A DNA stretch of 64,000 nucleotides from Deltaproteobacteria bacterium (lineage in GTDB: Bacteria; Desulfobacterota; Deferrisomatia; Deferrisomatales; JACRMM01). The translations under genes and the position numbers were made by a program. The notes beneath the pieces were generated by a model. The model saw nothing but the letters and a program-made list of their open reading frames with translations, did no database searches and was not told the DNA's origin. Location: assembly GCA_016214985.1 (NCBI GenBank), contig JACRMM010000057.1, forward strand, positions 47,638 through 111,637, given 5' to 3'. How positions within the stretch are numbered: the stretch's first letter is position 1; the number at the start of each line of letters is the position of its first letter. Shown here in pieces: positions 43,510 to 52,086 of this stretch.

Positions 43510-44847
43510 CTACTGTTTCTGGTCGACCGGTGGCTTCGCGTACCCCCACGCGACAAGCCTGCTGTATGAGTACTCGGCCATGGGCCCCTTCTGGACCTTC
43601 TGGACCACGCCCGCATACTGCCGGGCCGCGTTCTCGCGCTCGCCTTCGGCCTCGTAGCCCCGACCGAGAAAGAATGCCACCTGGGGCTGCCCGGGCACGA
43701 GCTTGTCGGCGGCACTGAGCTCGTTGATGCTTTCGGCGTACTTCTTCGCCTCGTAGGCCGCGACCCCGGCGGTGAACCGGGCCTGGAAGAGGTCGGGGTA
43801 GAGCGTGACCGCCCGGTCCGCGGAGGACAGTGCCGCCTCCGTCTTGCCGGCCTTCACCTCCCCGGCCGCGCGATACACCCACAGCAGGGCCTGGTCCGGG
43901 GCCAGCACGGTCGCGGCCTCCAAGAGCTGGAGCGCCTCGGCCTCCTTCTTCTCCCCCAGGAGCTTGCGGCCCTCGTCCATCTTCGCATACGCCGGGGCGA
44001 CCGCGCGCAGATGGGCGGTCGCCGCCTGGAACGGCGCAACCTTCAGGGCCTCGGGGGTCAGCAGTGCCCGATCCTGCGCAGGGATTCGCGCCTCGGCCGT
44101 CGCGAGACGCTCCGAAGAGAGGGGGTGACTCTGAAACATCGCCTCCACCGCGGAGGGCTCCCGCTGCTGGCTCTCGAGCAGAATCCGCATGGTCTCCACC
44201 ATGCCCTCCGGGTTGTATCCGGCGCGCGTCATGTAGTCCATGCCCAGGTCGTCGGCCTGGCGCTCCTGGTCCCGGCTGTACTTCGTGAGCACGAGGTTGG
44301 CGGCGAGCAGCCCTCCCTGTGCCAACACATCGGCACCGCGCACGTTCGCGGTTTCCAGCGCCGCCACGCCGACGGTGGTCAAGAGACCCGTCAACACCTG
44401 GCGGGTGTAGCCGGCCGCCTGGTGGCGGGCCGTGACGTGGCCGGTCTCGTGACCCAGCACCGCGGCGAGCTCGGCCTCGTTGCGCATTCGGGCGAGCAGC
44501 CCCCTCGTGATCGAGATCTTGCCTCCCGGCAAAGCGTAGGCGTTGATCTCCGATGAGTTGACGACGTTGTACCGGTAGTCCAGGTTCGGCCGGTGACTCG
44601 CCCGGGCGAGCCTCTCCCCCACGGACTGAACGTAGACTTGCAGCGCCTGATCCTGGAAGACTCCCTCGGACATCTGGGTGTAGAGGGGATACGCCTCCTC
44701 TCCCTCCCGCACCTCCTGGGCCTCACTCATCAGGGAGAACTCGGACCGATGCGTCACCGGATTGACCGCGCAGGCGGCGAGGAGGAGTGCGGCAACGGCC
44801 AGAACGCCTCGCCGGCCCCGCTGGATTGCCTTTGGTCCGCTGCGCAT
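43510..44847 (-). CDS. M48-family metalloprotease lipoprotein with TPR repeats (BepA-like)
   Basis: A 445-residue protein with a lipoprotein signal (LAVAALLLAACAVN, cysteine near residue 26). The zinc-protease motif VLGHETGHVTARHQ is near residue 130, a further metal ligand region RQADDLGMDYMTRAGY near 195, and C-terminal TPR repeats about 290-430. This is the order seen in BepA/YfgC, an outer-membrane-protein quality-control protease. Many such proteins work in the periplasm. The ATG at 44847 gives the signal; the much longer open frame upstream is antisense to the malic enzyme gene and not real. Confidence 0.92.
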   Translation of the reverse strand: MRSGPKAIQRGRRGVLAVAALLLAACAVNPVTHRSEFSLMSEAQEVREGEEAYPLYTQMSEGVFQDQALQVYVQSVGERLARASHRPNLDYRYNVVNSSEINAYALPGGKISITRGLLARMRNEAELAAVLGHETGHVTARHQAAGYTRQVLTGLLTTVGVAALETANVRGADVLAQGGLLAANLVLTKYSRDQERQADDLGMDYMTRAGYNPEGMVETMRILLESQQREPSAVEAMFQSHPLSSERLATAEARIPAQDRALLTPEALKVAPFQAATAHLRAVAPAYAKMDEGRKLLGEKKEAEALQLLEAATVLAPDQALLWVYRAAGEVKAGKTEAALSSADRAVTLYPDLFQARFTAGVAAYEAKKYAESINELSAADKLVPGQPQVAFFLGRGYEAEGERENAARQYAGVVQKVQKGPMAEYSYSRLVAWGYAKPPVDQKQ

Positions 44848-45042
44848 CGTCGTACCTCCCTCCGGAGCTCGAAGTCTGACCGCCGCTGGACGGCCGCAGC
44901 GCCGGTGCGATGCTACCGCGCAGGGCGGCAATCGACAAGCAAGGCCCGCCACCCACCCGGTGGAGAGCTCTCGGGCACAGCGCTTGCTAACAACATCGTC
45001 CAGCAATCCTGCGCCGCTTCCCCCGATCAGGAGACGACTCCG

Positions 45043-47580
45043 ATGCCTGACAGCGACCTCCACGCTCTTCCCCCAAGCCTCTACTACCGAAAGAAGTATC
45101 GCGGTCTCATCGGCGTCCGCTCGAAGATGCCGATTCGCGACACGTCCGTGCTCTCGCGCCTGTACACGCCCGGCGTCGGCGCGTGCTGCCTGGCCATTGC
45201 GGACAACGACGCCGTCTCCTTCGACCTCACCTGCAGGGGCGACAACATCGCCCTGGTCACGGACGGGTCCGCGCTCTACAGCATGGGCGACGTTCCGGCC
45301 GCCGCCGCGATCCCCATGCTCGAAGCCCGAAGCGTCCTGTTCAAGACCTTTGCCAACATCGACGCGTTTCCGCTGGTGCTGGACGTGAAGGAGGCCGATG
45401 CCATCACCGAGCTCGTGCGGCTCATCACGCCCACCTTCGGCGGTGTCGTCCTCACCGATGTGACGGCGCCCAAGTGCTTTTCGGTCGAGTTCCGCCTGCG
45501 GCGGTGCCTCCCGATCCCCATCCTCGACAGCGACCAACACGCCACCGGGATCGCGGTCGGGGCCGCGCTGCTCAACGCGCTGAAGCTGGTCAAGAAGCAG
45601 CTCGCATCGGTGAAGATCGTGATCAACGGCGCCGGAGCGTCGGGGACCGGCACGGCGCGGCGCCTCCTCAAGCTCGGCGCCCGCAACATCGTCCTGTGCG
45701 ACACCAAGGGTGCCTTGCACCCCTACCGCATGGAAAACATGAACTGGGCCAAGGCACTCATGGCTCGCTTCACCAACCCCGACCGGCTCCACGGAACCCT
45801 GGAAGAGGTGGTCCGGGGCGCGGACGTCCTCATCGGACTGTCTGCCGCCGACTGCGTCAGTCGCGACATGGTGCGGTCCATGGCCGACGGCGCGATCGTC
45901 TTCGCCCTGGCCCTGCCGGTGCCCGAGATCGGCCCCGAGGAGGCCGAGGCCGGCGGCGCTGCCATCTACGCCACGGGGACGAGCATCTATCCGAACCAGG
46001 TCCGTGCCTCCACCGTGGCTCCCGCGTTCATGCGCGGCTGCCTCGATGCCCGCACAGGAGACATCAATAACTACATGTTCAACGCGGCCGTGCAGGCCCT
46101 GGCTGGTAAGGTCCCGGATCGTGAGCTCACCCCGCTTCGCATCCTGCCCGACCCGCTCGACGTCACCGTGGGGCCCGCGATCGCCGAGGCCGTCGCTCTG
46201 GCCGCCTGTGAGTCGGGCCTTTCGACCCTCTGCCTCGTTCCCGGGACGGTGAGCACGCGGCTCAGCCGGTACCTCTACGAGGGCGAAGGCGCGTGGTACG
46301 AGTCCTCGCCCCAGGCGCGCATCCAGCGGGGCACCGGCGTCGAGGCCGAGTCCCTGGAGCTCCACCGGAAATACCGGGGCTGTGTGGCCGTCGAGGCCAA
46401 GATCCCGGTGCGCGACAACCACATCTTCGGGGAGCTGTACTCCCCCACGGCCGCCGTTGCACCCGCCCAGGAGATCATGGCCGACCCCGCCTGCGCGTAC
46501 GACTATACCGCGAAGAACAACCTGGTGGCCGTGGTGTCGGACGGCTCCGCGGTGCTGGGATTCGGCAACATCGGGCCCTGGGCGGCCTTGCCCGTGATGG
46601 AGGGGAAGGCCATGCTCTTCAAGACCTTCGGGGGCGTCGAGGCGTATCCTCTCTGCCTTGCGACCCAGGAGGTCGACGCCCTCGTGGACGCCGTGGTGCG
46701 CCTCGCCCCGGTCTTCGGGGGCATCAATCTGGAGGACATCGCCGCCCCCCGCTGTTTCGAGGTCGAGGACCGGCTGCGGGAGCTCCTGGACATCCCGGTC
46801 TTCCACGACGACCAGCACGGTACCGCCGTGGTCGTCCTCGCGGGCCTCATGAACGCGCTCCGGATCCGCGGCGGCGACCTGGCGGGGTCGCGGGTCGTGG
46901 TCAACGGAGCCGGGGCTGCCGCACTGGCTGTCACGCGGCTCCTGGTGGACGCCGGCGCCCGCGACGTGGTCGTCTGCGACCGCACGGGCGCTCTTTACCG
47001 CGGCCGCAAGGCGGGAATGAACCGCTACAAGGCAGACATCGCCGCCCGGACCAACCCCGACGGCCGCAAGGGAAAGCTGGCCGACGTGATCGCCGGAGCC
47101 GACATCTTTCTCGGCCTGTCCTCGGCCGGCACGGTCAGTCCGGCCATGGTCCGCTCCATGGCGGCCGACCCGATCGTGTTCGCCCTCGCCAACCCGGTAC
47201 CCGAGATCCTCCCGGACGAGGCCAGTGAGGCCGGGGCGCTGATCGTCGCGACCGGTCGCAGCGACTTCCCCAACCAGGTCAACAACTGCCTCGCCTTTCC
47301 CGGCATCTTCCGGGGCGCCCTGGACGTCCGGGCACGTCGGATCGACGAGGGGATGAAGCTCGCGGCGGCGCAGGCGATCGCGAGCGCCGTGCCGGATGCC
47401 GAGCTGTCGGCCCGAAAGATCATCCCCGCGGCCATGGACTTCTCCGTGCCTCCGCGGGTCGCGGGAGCCGTGGCGCGGGCCGCCCTGGAGTCCGGCGTCG
47501 CCCGGCTGCGTGTGGATCCGGGCGAGGTCGAGCGGCGCCTCACCGAGTACATCTACGAGGAGCGGCTCGTGAGGGAGTGA
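45043..47580 (+). CDS. fused tandem malic enzyme; N-terminal copy appears catalytically impaired
   Basis: An 845-residue protein containing two complete bacterial malic-enzyme units (about 12-430 and 440-840). The second keeps the expected residues: tyrosine in LYSPTAAV, lysine in PVMEGKAMLFK, metal ligands in INLEDIAAPR and VFHDDQHGTA, and the nucleotide motif VNGAGAAALAV. The first keeps the tyrosine (LYTPGVG) and nucleotide motif (INGAGASGTGTARRLL). It has arginine for the catalytic lysine (MLEARSVLFK), threonine for a metal-binding glutamate (VVLTDVTAPK) and an altered DSDQHATG. One half may thus be structural or regulatory while the other decarboxylates malate to pyruvate with NAD(P). 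Family length is normally 400-450, or about 760 with a phosphotransacetylase domain, so this arrangement is unusual. Confidence 0.9.
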   Translation: MPDSDLHALPPSLYYRKKYRGLIGVRSKMPIRDTSVLSRLYTPGVGACCLAIADNDAVSFDLTCRGDNIALVTDGSALYSMGDVPAAAAIPMLEARSVLFKTFANIDAFPLVLDVKEADAITELVRLITPTFGGVVLTDVTAPKCFSVEFRLRRCLPIPILDSDQHATGIAVGAALLNALKLVKKQLASVKIVINGAGASGTGTARRLLKLGARNIVLCDTKGALHPYRMENMNWAKALMARFTNPDRLHGTLEEVVRGADVLIGLSAADCVSRDMVRSMADGAIVFALALPVPEIGPEEAEAGGAAIYATGTSIYPNQVRASTVAPAFMRGCLDARTGDINNYMFNAAVQALAGKVPDRELTPLRILPDPLDVTVGPAIAEAVALAACESGLSTLCLVPGTVSTRLSRYLYEGEGAWYESSPQARIQRGTGVEAESLELHRKYRGCVAVEAKIPVRDNHIFGELYSPTAAVAPAQEIMADPACAYDYTAKNNLVAVVSDGSAVLGFGNIGPWAALPVMEGKAMLFKTFGGVEAYPLCLATQEVDALVDAVVRLAPVFGGINLEDIAAPRCFEVEDRLRELLDIPVFHDDQHGTAVVVLAGLMNALRIRGGDLAGSRVVVNGAGAAALAVTRLLVDAGARDVVVCDRTGALYRGRKAGMNRYKADIAARTNPDGRKGKLADVIAGADIFLGLSSAGTVSPAMVRSMAADPIVFALANPVPEILPDEASEAGALIVATGRSDFPNQVNNCLAFPGIFRGALDVRARRIDEGMKLAAAQAIASAVPDAELSARKIIPAAMDFSVPPRVAGAVARAALESGVARLRVDPGEVERRLTEYIYEERLVRE

Positions 47581-47594
47581 CTCCGGCCGCTTCC

Positions 47595-47624
47595 TTGACA
47601 CCAACTGAGGGCGTCCACTATTAT
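47595..47624 (+). promoter_or_regulatory. strong sigma-70 promoter TTGACA-N18-TATTAT
   Basis: A perfect -35 box (47595-47600) and a five-of-six -10 box (47619-47624) are 18 bases apart. This is the best sigma-70-type promoter I see in the window. The predicted start is near 47631, about 280 bases before the kinase start codon. Confidence 0.65.
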
Positions 47625-47681
47625 GAGCCGCTCCCGGCGCGCCTGCGCTGCGCCCTCGGCGCGGTGGGGCTTTCCTCGCAG

Positions 47682-47796
47682 CCTCTCTCTCCGACCACAC
47701 TCCCTCTCTCGAGATGAAGGCGCACCCGGGAACCGACGGGCACCAGCCCGGAGAGTGCCCGCGTCCCGGCACAGGCCGGGCTTGGAGTGAGAGGGG
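47682..47796 (+). ncRNA. candidate structured RNA (leader or 6S-like rod) upstream of the kinase
   Basis: Four successive helices nest inside each other: CCTCTCT/AGAGGGG (47682-47688 with 47790-47796), CACTCC/GGAGTG (47698-47703 with 47784-47789), CCGGGA/TCCCGG (47726-47731 with 47764-47769) and CGGGCAC/GTGCCCG (47737-47743 with 47755-47761). A large internal bubble lies in the middle. The rod with a central bubble recalls 6S RNA, but no 6S sequence signature is evident. It is preceded by the strong promoter. Confidence 0.4.
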
Positions 47797-47909
47797 AACG
47801 ATGCCCGTGGAGGGTTGGCTTCCGAGCCAAAGGGAGAAACGGTCCTACCTCGTGGGCGAAGAAGTTGCGCTCCGGGAGGAGGGCCGGCCGGGACGGAGGG
47901 ACAGCCCCG

Positions 47910-49211
47910 GTGGCGGGTGAAGGGCTCGCCGCACGGCTGAACCTGGACGACGTCGCGCGAACCTCCCGCCTGGAGTTCCTCGAGGTCGACACCGAAACCC
48001 GGCGGCGGCTAGCGGAGCTCGCTGAGGTGCTTCTGCCGCGCGTAAGCGTGGTCATCGACCGGTGGTACGAGTTCCTCCTCGCGCGCCCCGAGACCCGCGA
48101 CCTCTTGGACCGGGGCCGGGTCCGAGACCATCTCAAGGACGCACAGGAGGGGTACTTCAAGCTGCTGCTGTCCGGCGAGTACGACCGGGGGTACTTTGAA
48201 GACCGCCTGAAGATCGGCTTCATCCACGAACGGGTGGGGCTCGAACCGCTGTGGTACACCGGCGCCTACCGGAAATTCCAGGATCTCACCCGCGAGCTCC
48301 TCGTGGAGCAGGGGTTTCCGGCTGGAACGATCGTGGCGTGGATGGGTGCCCTGGAGAAGGTCATCTACCTCGACATGGAGCTCGCTCTCGACGCTTACTT
48401 CGACACGGCTCAGCGCAGGCTCCTCGAGGTGAACGAGTCGCTGCGCCGGATGGCCTCGGAGCTGGAGACCCGAAACCGGGAGCTGACCCGAGAGTTCGAT
48501 CGCGCCCAGGAGGCGGCCCGCCTCAAGGAGGAGTTCCTGTCGCGGATCTCCCACGAGCTGCACACGCCGCTCAACTCGGTGTTGGGGTACGCCGACCTGC
48601 TCCTCGACGGAATCGAAGGCCCTCTGAGCGACGAGCAGGCGGGAAGCCTTCGCAAGATCCGGGACCACGGGGGCCGCTTGGTGACGATGATCGACCGCAT
48701 GATCGCGTCGGCCAAGATGGCAGCCGCGGGCGTGTTCGCTCCGCGGCCCTTCGAGGCAAGCGGGGTCGCCGCGCGGCTGGTGGAGAGAGGCCGCTTCGCC
48801 GCTGAGACCAAGGGACTGCGGTTCGAGGCGGAGGTCGACTCGGATCTGCCCACGGTCGTGGGGGACGAGGAGGGCCTCGAGCTCGCGGTCGGGCACCTGG
48901 TCGAGAACGCCGTCAAGTTCACCCGCGACGGAACCGTGTACCTGGGGGTAAAGCGCCTAGGCGCCGTATTGCGGTTCACTGTGGCCGACACCGGCCCCGG
49001 GATCCCCGCCGAACACCGCGACCGAATCTTCGAGGCCTTTCACCAAGTCGAGTTCGGCGACACCCGCGAGGCGACGGGTCTGGGCATCGGGCTCACCCTC
49101 GCCCGACAGGCCCTCGAGCGAATGGGGGGAGCCCTGGAGTTGACGTCCTGCGGCCCGGGCGGGAGCACCTTCACCGTCGAGCTGCCGCTCGATCGCACGC
49201 CGGAACCCTGA
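47910..49211 (+). CDS. globin-coupled sensor histidine kinase
   Basis: A 433-residue protein. Residues 15-170 form a protoglobin domain with the proximal-histidine signature RLKIGFIHERVGLEPLWY (H about residue 107), which binds haem and so O2, NO or CO. A short coiled coil (about 170-210) leads into HisKA with FLSRISHELHTPLNSVLGY (H near 215) and HATPase_c (VENAVKFT, ADTGPGIP, GLGIGLTL). It is soluble and has no partner regulator next to it. I choose the GTG at 47910 after GGAGGG, which starts just ahead of the globin fold. Family relatives are HemAT and AfGcHK. Confidence 0.92.
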   Translation: MAGEGLAARLNLDDVARTSRLEFLEVDTETRRRLAELAEVLLPRVSVVIDRWYEFLLARPETRDLLDRGRVRDHLKDAQEGYFKLLLSGEYDRGYFEDRLKIGFIHERVGLEPLWYTGAYRKFQDLTRELLVEQGFPAGTIVAWMGALEKVIYLDMELALDAYFDTAQRRLLEVNESLRRMASELETRNRELTREFDRAQEAARLKEEFLSRISHELHTPLNSVLGYADLLLDGIEGPLSDEQAGSLRKIRDHGGRLVTMIDRMIASAKMAAAGVFAPRPFEASGVAARLVERGRFAAETKGLRFEAEVDSDLPTVVGDEEGLELAVGHLVENAVKFTRDGTVYLGVKRLGAVLRFTVADTGPGIPAEHRDRIFEAFHQVEFGDTREATGLGIGLTLARQALERMGGALELTSCGPGGSTFTVELPLDRTPEP

Positions 49212-49233
49212 CCGACTTTCTGCGAGGCAATCC

Positions 49234-50487
49234 ATGCACCAGTTCCACTATGTCGATGGCGCGCTCCATTGCGAGCAGGTCCCCCTTTCGAGCCTGGCCG
49301 CCGAGGTGGGCACACCCTTCTACTGTTACAGCCATCAGACGCTCACCAGCCACCTCAGTGCATTTCAGAAGGCCTTTGCTCCCGTCGACCACCTCGTGTG
49401 CTTCTCCGTAAAGGTCAACTCCAACCTGGCGATCCTCTCCACGTTGTTCGGTCGGGGAGCAGGCGCCGACATCGTCTCTGGCGGCGAGCTCTACCGGGCC
49501 CTGAAGGCCGGCGCCGATCCGAAGAAGATCGTGTACTCCGGCGTGGGGAAGCGGGAAGACGAGATCCGCTACGCCCTTCAGGCGGGGATCCTGATGTTCA
49601 ACGTGGAGAGCCCTCTGGAGGCGGTCACGATCAACCGGGTCGCCGAGGAGGTGGGCGAGATCGCCCATATCTCGCTCCGGATCAACCCCGACGTGGATCC
49701 CATGACCCATCCCTATATCTCCACGGGGCTGAAGAAGAACAAGTTCGGGATCGCCATCGACCGGGCGCTCGTGGAGTACCGGGAGGCGCGGACGCTCTCG
49801 AGCGTGAGGGTCGTGGGCGTGGACTGCCACATCGGCAGCCAGATCACCCAGCTCTCGCCGTTCGTCGATGCCCTGGCGAAGCTCAAGGAACTGGTGCACA
49901 CCCTTCGCTCCGAGGGCTTCGACATCCGCTACCTTGACATCGGCGGAGGGCTCGGTATCCCGTACTCCGACGAGACGCCGCCGTTGCCGTCGGAGTACGG
50001 AAGAGCGGTCATCGACGCCGTGGGTGACCTCGGCTGCACGCTCGTCACCGAACCGGGCCGCGTGATCGCGGGCAACGCGGGGGTGCTCGTTTCCCGCGTC
50101 CTCTACACGAAGGAGGGCGAGGAGAAGCGATTCCTGATCTGTGACGCCGCCATGAACGATCTCGTGCGCCCGAGCCTCTACGGCTCGTTCCACGACATCC
50201 GGCCCCTCGTCCAGGCGCCGGAGACGATTACCGCCGACCTCGTCGGCCCCATCTGCGAGTCCACCGACTTCCTCGCCAAGGACCGGCGGCTCGCAGACCT
50301 GCAGCCCGGCGACCTCTTCGCCGTCATGAGCGCCGGTGCCTACGGCTTCATCATGGGCTCCAACTACAACTCCCGCACCCGGGTGCCCGAGGTGCTCGTT
50401 CAGGGCGACCGCTGGTGGGTCGTCCGCAAGAGGGAAACTTACGAAGACCTCGTGCGGGGAGAGACGATCCCCAAGGAGCTCGGCTGA
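49234..50487 (+). CDS. lysA: diaminopimelate decarboxylase
   Basis: A 417-residue PLP enzyme making lysine from meso-diaminopimelate. The PLP lysine is in CFSVKVNSNLAIL near residue 56, the HIGSQI motif near 199, GGGLGIPY near 237 and EPGRVIAGNAG near 272. The C-terminal substrate site CESTDFLAKDR and GAYGFIMGSNYNSR are present. The ATG at 49234 lies 22 bases after the kinase stop. Confidence 0.97.
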   Translation: MHQFHYVDGALHCEQVPLSSLAAEVGTPFYCYSHQTLTSHLSAFQKAFAPVDHLVCFSVKVNSNLAILSTLFGRGAGADIVSGGELYRALKAGADPKKIVYSGVGKREDEIRYALQAGILMFNVESPLEAVTINRVAEEVGEIAHISLRINPDVDPMTHPYISTGLKKNKFGIAIDRALVEYREARTLSSVRVVGVDCHIGSQITQLSPFVDALAKLKELVHTLRSEGFDIRYLDIGGGLGIPYSDETPPLPSEYGRAVIDAVGDLGCTLVTEPGRVIAGNAGVLVSRVLYTKEGEEKRFLICDAAMNDLVRPSLYGSFHDIRPLVQAPETITADLVGPICESTDFLAKDRRLADLQPGDLFAVMSAGAYGFIMGSNYNSRTRVPEVLVQGDRWWVVRKRETYEDLVRGETIPKELG

Positions 50488-50730
50488 CGCCCGTGAAGAG
50501 GTCCCCCACTTCTATTGAAACGGGGCCACGGCGCTGTCCCCTGGGTCCAGGAGCGCCGGAGGCGGCTTCTCATTGCCCCGCAGACGAATCCGGGCCAACG
50601 CCGCCCCTCGACGACTCGCCGAGGGCGCTCCCCCACGCACACCGGCTGCCGGCAGGCGCTTCGGAGGGGCTCCAGGAGGAGCCTTCCTCGAGCTCGGCCG
50701 GCGGACCGCGTCCCTGAGGAGGGTCGAATC

Positions 50731-51777
50731 ATGGAGAATCTGGATGCGACGGCCGGCTGCGGCAGAGGGGTGCGATTCCTCCCCGCGGCGCTCGGAGCCG
50801 TCGGCATGCTGGGCGCCCTCTGGGGCGCGCCCTGGAACGTACCTCGGCCGAACGCCGCCGCGCGCCCGGTGTCTCAGACCAAGAAGGCGGACCCGGAGCC
50901 GATCGTCCTCTTTCGAACGAGCCGCGCGGTCGACCTCGCGCGGGTCCTCGACGAGGCCTGGCAGGAGGCCGGGCCGGCCGGCACTGTTCCCGGGATCGCC
51001 CCGGTTGCGCTGCCGAGCGACATGGGACTCCTCGATCCGGAGACCCGGAAGAGGACCTTCCTTCGGGCGATCGCCCCCCACCTCTTGGCGGTCAACCGGG
51101 ACATCGCGGCCGACCGTCGAAAGATTGTGGCGATCGCAGCCCGGCTTCGGGGCAGCTCGACGCTGTCGGAGAACGAGAGCGGAGTCCTGGACGAAGCCAG
51201 CGGCCGCTACGGTGTGCCGGAGGCTGGCGCGCTGCTCGCCGCGGGAGATCCCGCCGCCGCCTGCAAGCTCCTCTTGGATCACGTGGACGAGGTGCCTGTC
51301 CGGCTCGCCCTGGCCCAGGCAGCGGTCGAGTCCGGGTGGGGTGCCTCACGTCTGGCGCGGGAGGACAACAGCCTCTTCGGCCAGTGCGCACCGCGGCCTT
51401 CGGGAGGGTCCGCAGCGCGTCCCGGGCCCGACGGCCTGTGGTACGCCCGGTTTCAGACGCTCCGCGAGGGTGTGGAGGCGTATGTCCATAACCTCAACCG
51501 GTTCTGGGCGTACCGGGAGTTCCGAAAGATCCGGGCGGCGATGCGGAAGGCGGGAGCTCCGTTGGACTCGCTTCGTCTGGCGGGCGCACTGCATCCATAC
51601 TCCGAGCTGGGAGAGTTGTACGTGACGATGGTCCGCGCCTTGATCCGCGACAGCGAGATCACCCCCTTCTCCCGAGCACGGCTGGCCCCCCTGCCCCAGG
51701 GATCCGGGGCCGGCGAGGCGACCCAGGAGATCCTGGCACTCGAAGTGGCCGAAGCGACCGGGGTACCTGGGGTGTGA
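50731..51777 (+). CDS. glucosaminidase-domain protein (Bax-like)
   Basis: A 348-residue protein with an N-terminal membrane or signal segment (FLPAALGAVGMLGALWGAPW) and a C-terminal glucosaminidase (GH73-like) domain at about 185-330. The catalytic glutamate is in LAQAAVESGWGASRLAREDN and the substrate strand in YHSL-like YAR-FQTLREGVEAYVHNLN. It resembles Bax of E. coli and should cut peptidoglycan glycan strands in the periplasm. I choose the ATG at 50731 after GAGGAGGG; the frame upstream is arginine-rich and unlikely. Confidence 0.85.
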   Translation: MENLDATAGCGRGVRFLPAALGAVGMLGALWGAPWNVPRPNAAARPVSQTKKADPEPIVLFRTSRAVDLARVLDEAWQEAGPAGTVPGIAPVALPSDMGLLDPETRKRTFLRAIAPHLLAVNRDIAADRRKIVAIAARLRGSSTLSENESGVLDEASGRYGVPEAGALLAAGDPAAACKLLLDHVDEVPVRLALAQAAVESGWGASRLAREDNSLFGQCAPRPSGGSAARPGPDGLWYARFQTLREGVEAYVHNLNRFWAYREFRKIRAAMRKAGAPLDSLRLAGALHPYSELGELYVTMVRALIRDSEITPFSRARLAPLPQGSGAGEATQEILALEVAEATGVPGV

Positions 51778-52086
51778 TGTAGGACACGTCTCTCCCCTAG
51801 AATCCCCGCCTTCCGTAGGAACCGCTACCACCATCGCTGAAAGAGATCCGTCTCGTCCCCTGCGCTCCCTGGCGGTGCTCGTCTGTCCCACTCTTTCTCC
51901 GGCGCCTGCCGCCAACGGGGCGGGGCACGTGCGTGGAACGTCCTGGCTCCTTGACAACGGCAAACCCTGGGGTTGGCTTGCGCTCAGCCTTTGCGTGGCC
52001 ATGCGGCGGATGCTTTCGTCTGCTGCCCAATGAGTTCGAGGGGGTGTGGTTCGTCCGGCCGTTGGGCCGGGGAGAGGAGGAGGTTC
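51778..52086. other. 309-base intergenic region upstream of a lipoprotein gene
   Basis: No gene is visible. It contains a GGCAAACC box (51958-51965) and a small hairpin near 52001-52030, recalling but not matching a c-di-GMP riboswitch, and a lone TTGACA at 51952-51957 without a good -10 box. A strong GAGGAGGAGG site ends it. Confidence 0.4.

Larger units (their letters stand above)
47581..47909. other. 329-base region with promoter and long structured leader ahead of the globin-coupled kinase
   Basis: No gene is visible. The first 50 bases hold a strong sigma-70 promoter; the rest is a GC-rich stretch with nested inverted repeats, both listed separately. The start codon of the kinase lies at its end after GGAGGG. 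Confidence 0.6.

Noticed and set aside
43510..47772. 1420-codon minus-strand open frame
   Set aside because: Only the first 445 codons (43510-44847) are a real M48 protease gene; the rest is antisense to the malic enzyme gene and is an effect of high GC content.
47632..47900. RNase P RNA, tmRNA, glycine or cobalamin riboswitch
   Set aside because: I compared remembered signatures on both strands and found none of the conserved cores; only a generic structured RNA is supported.
51950..52035. c-di-GMP (GEMM) riboswitch upstream of the lipoprotein gene
   Set aside because: A GGCAAACC box is present but the paired GACGCAAAGCC part and GAAA loop are missing, so the class cannot be supported.
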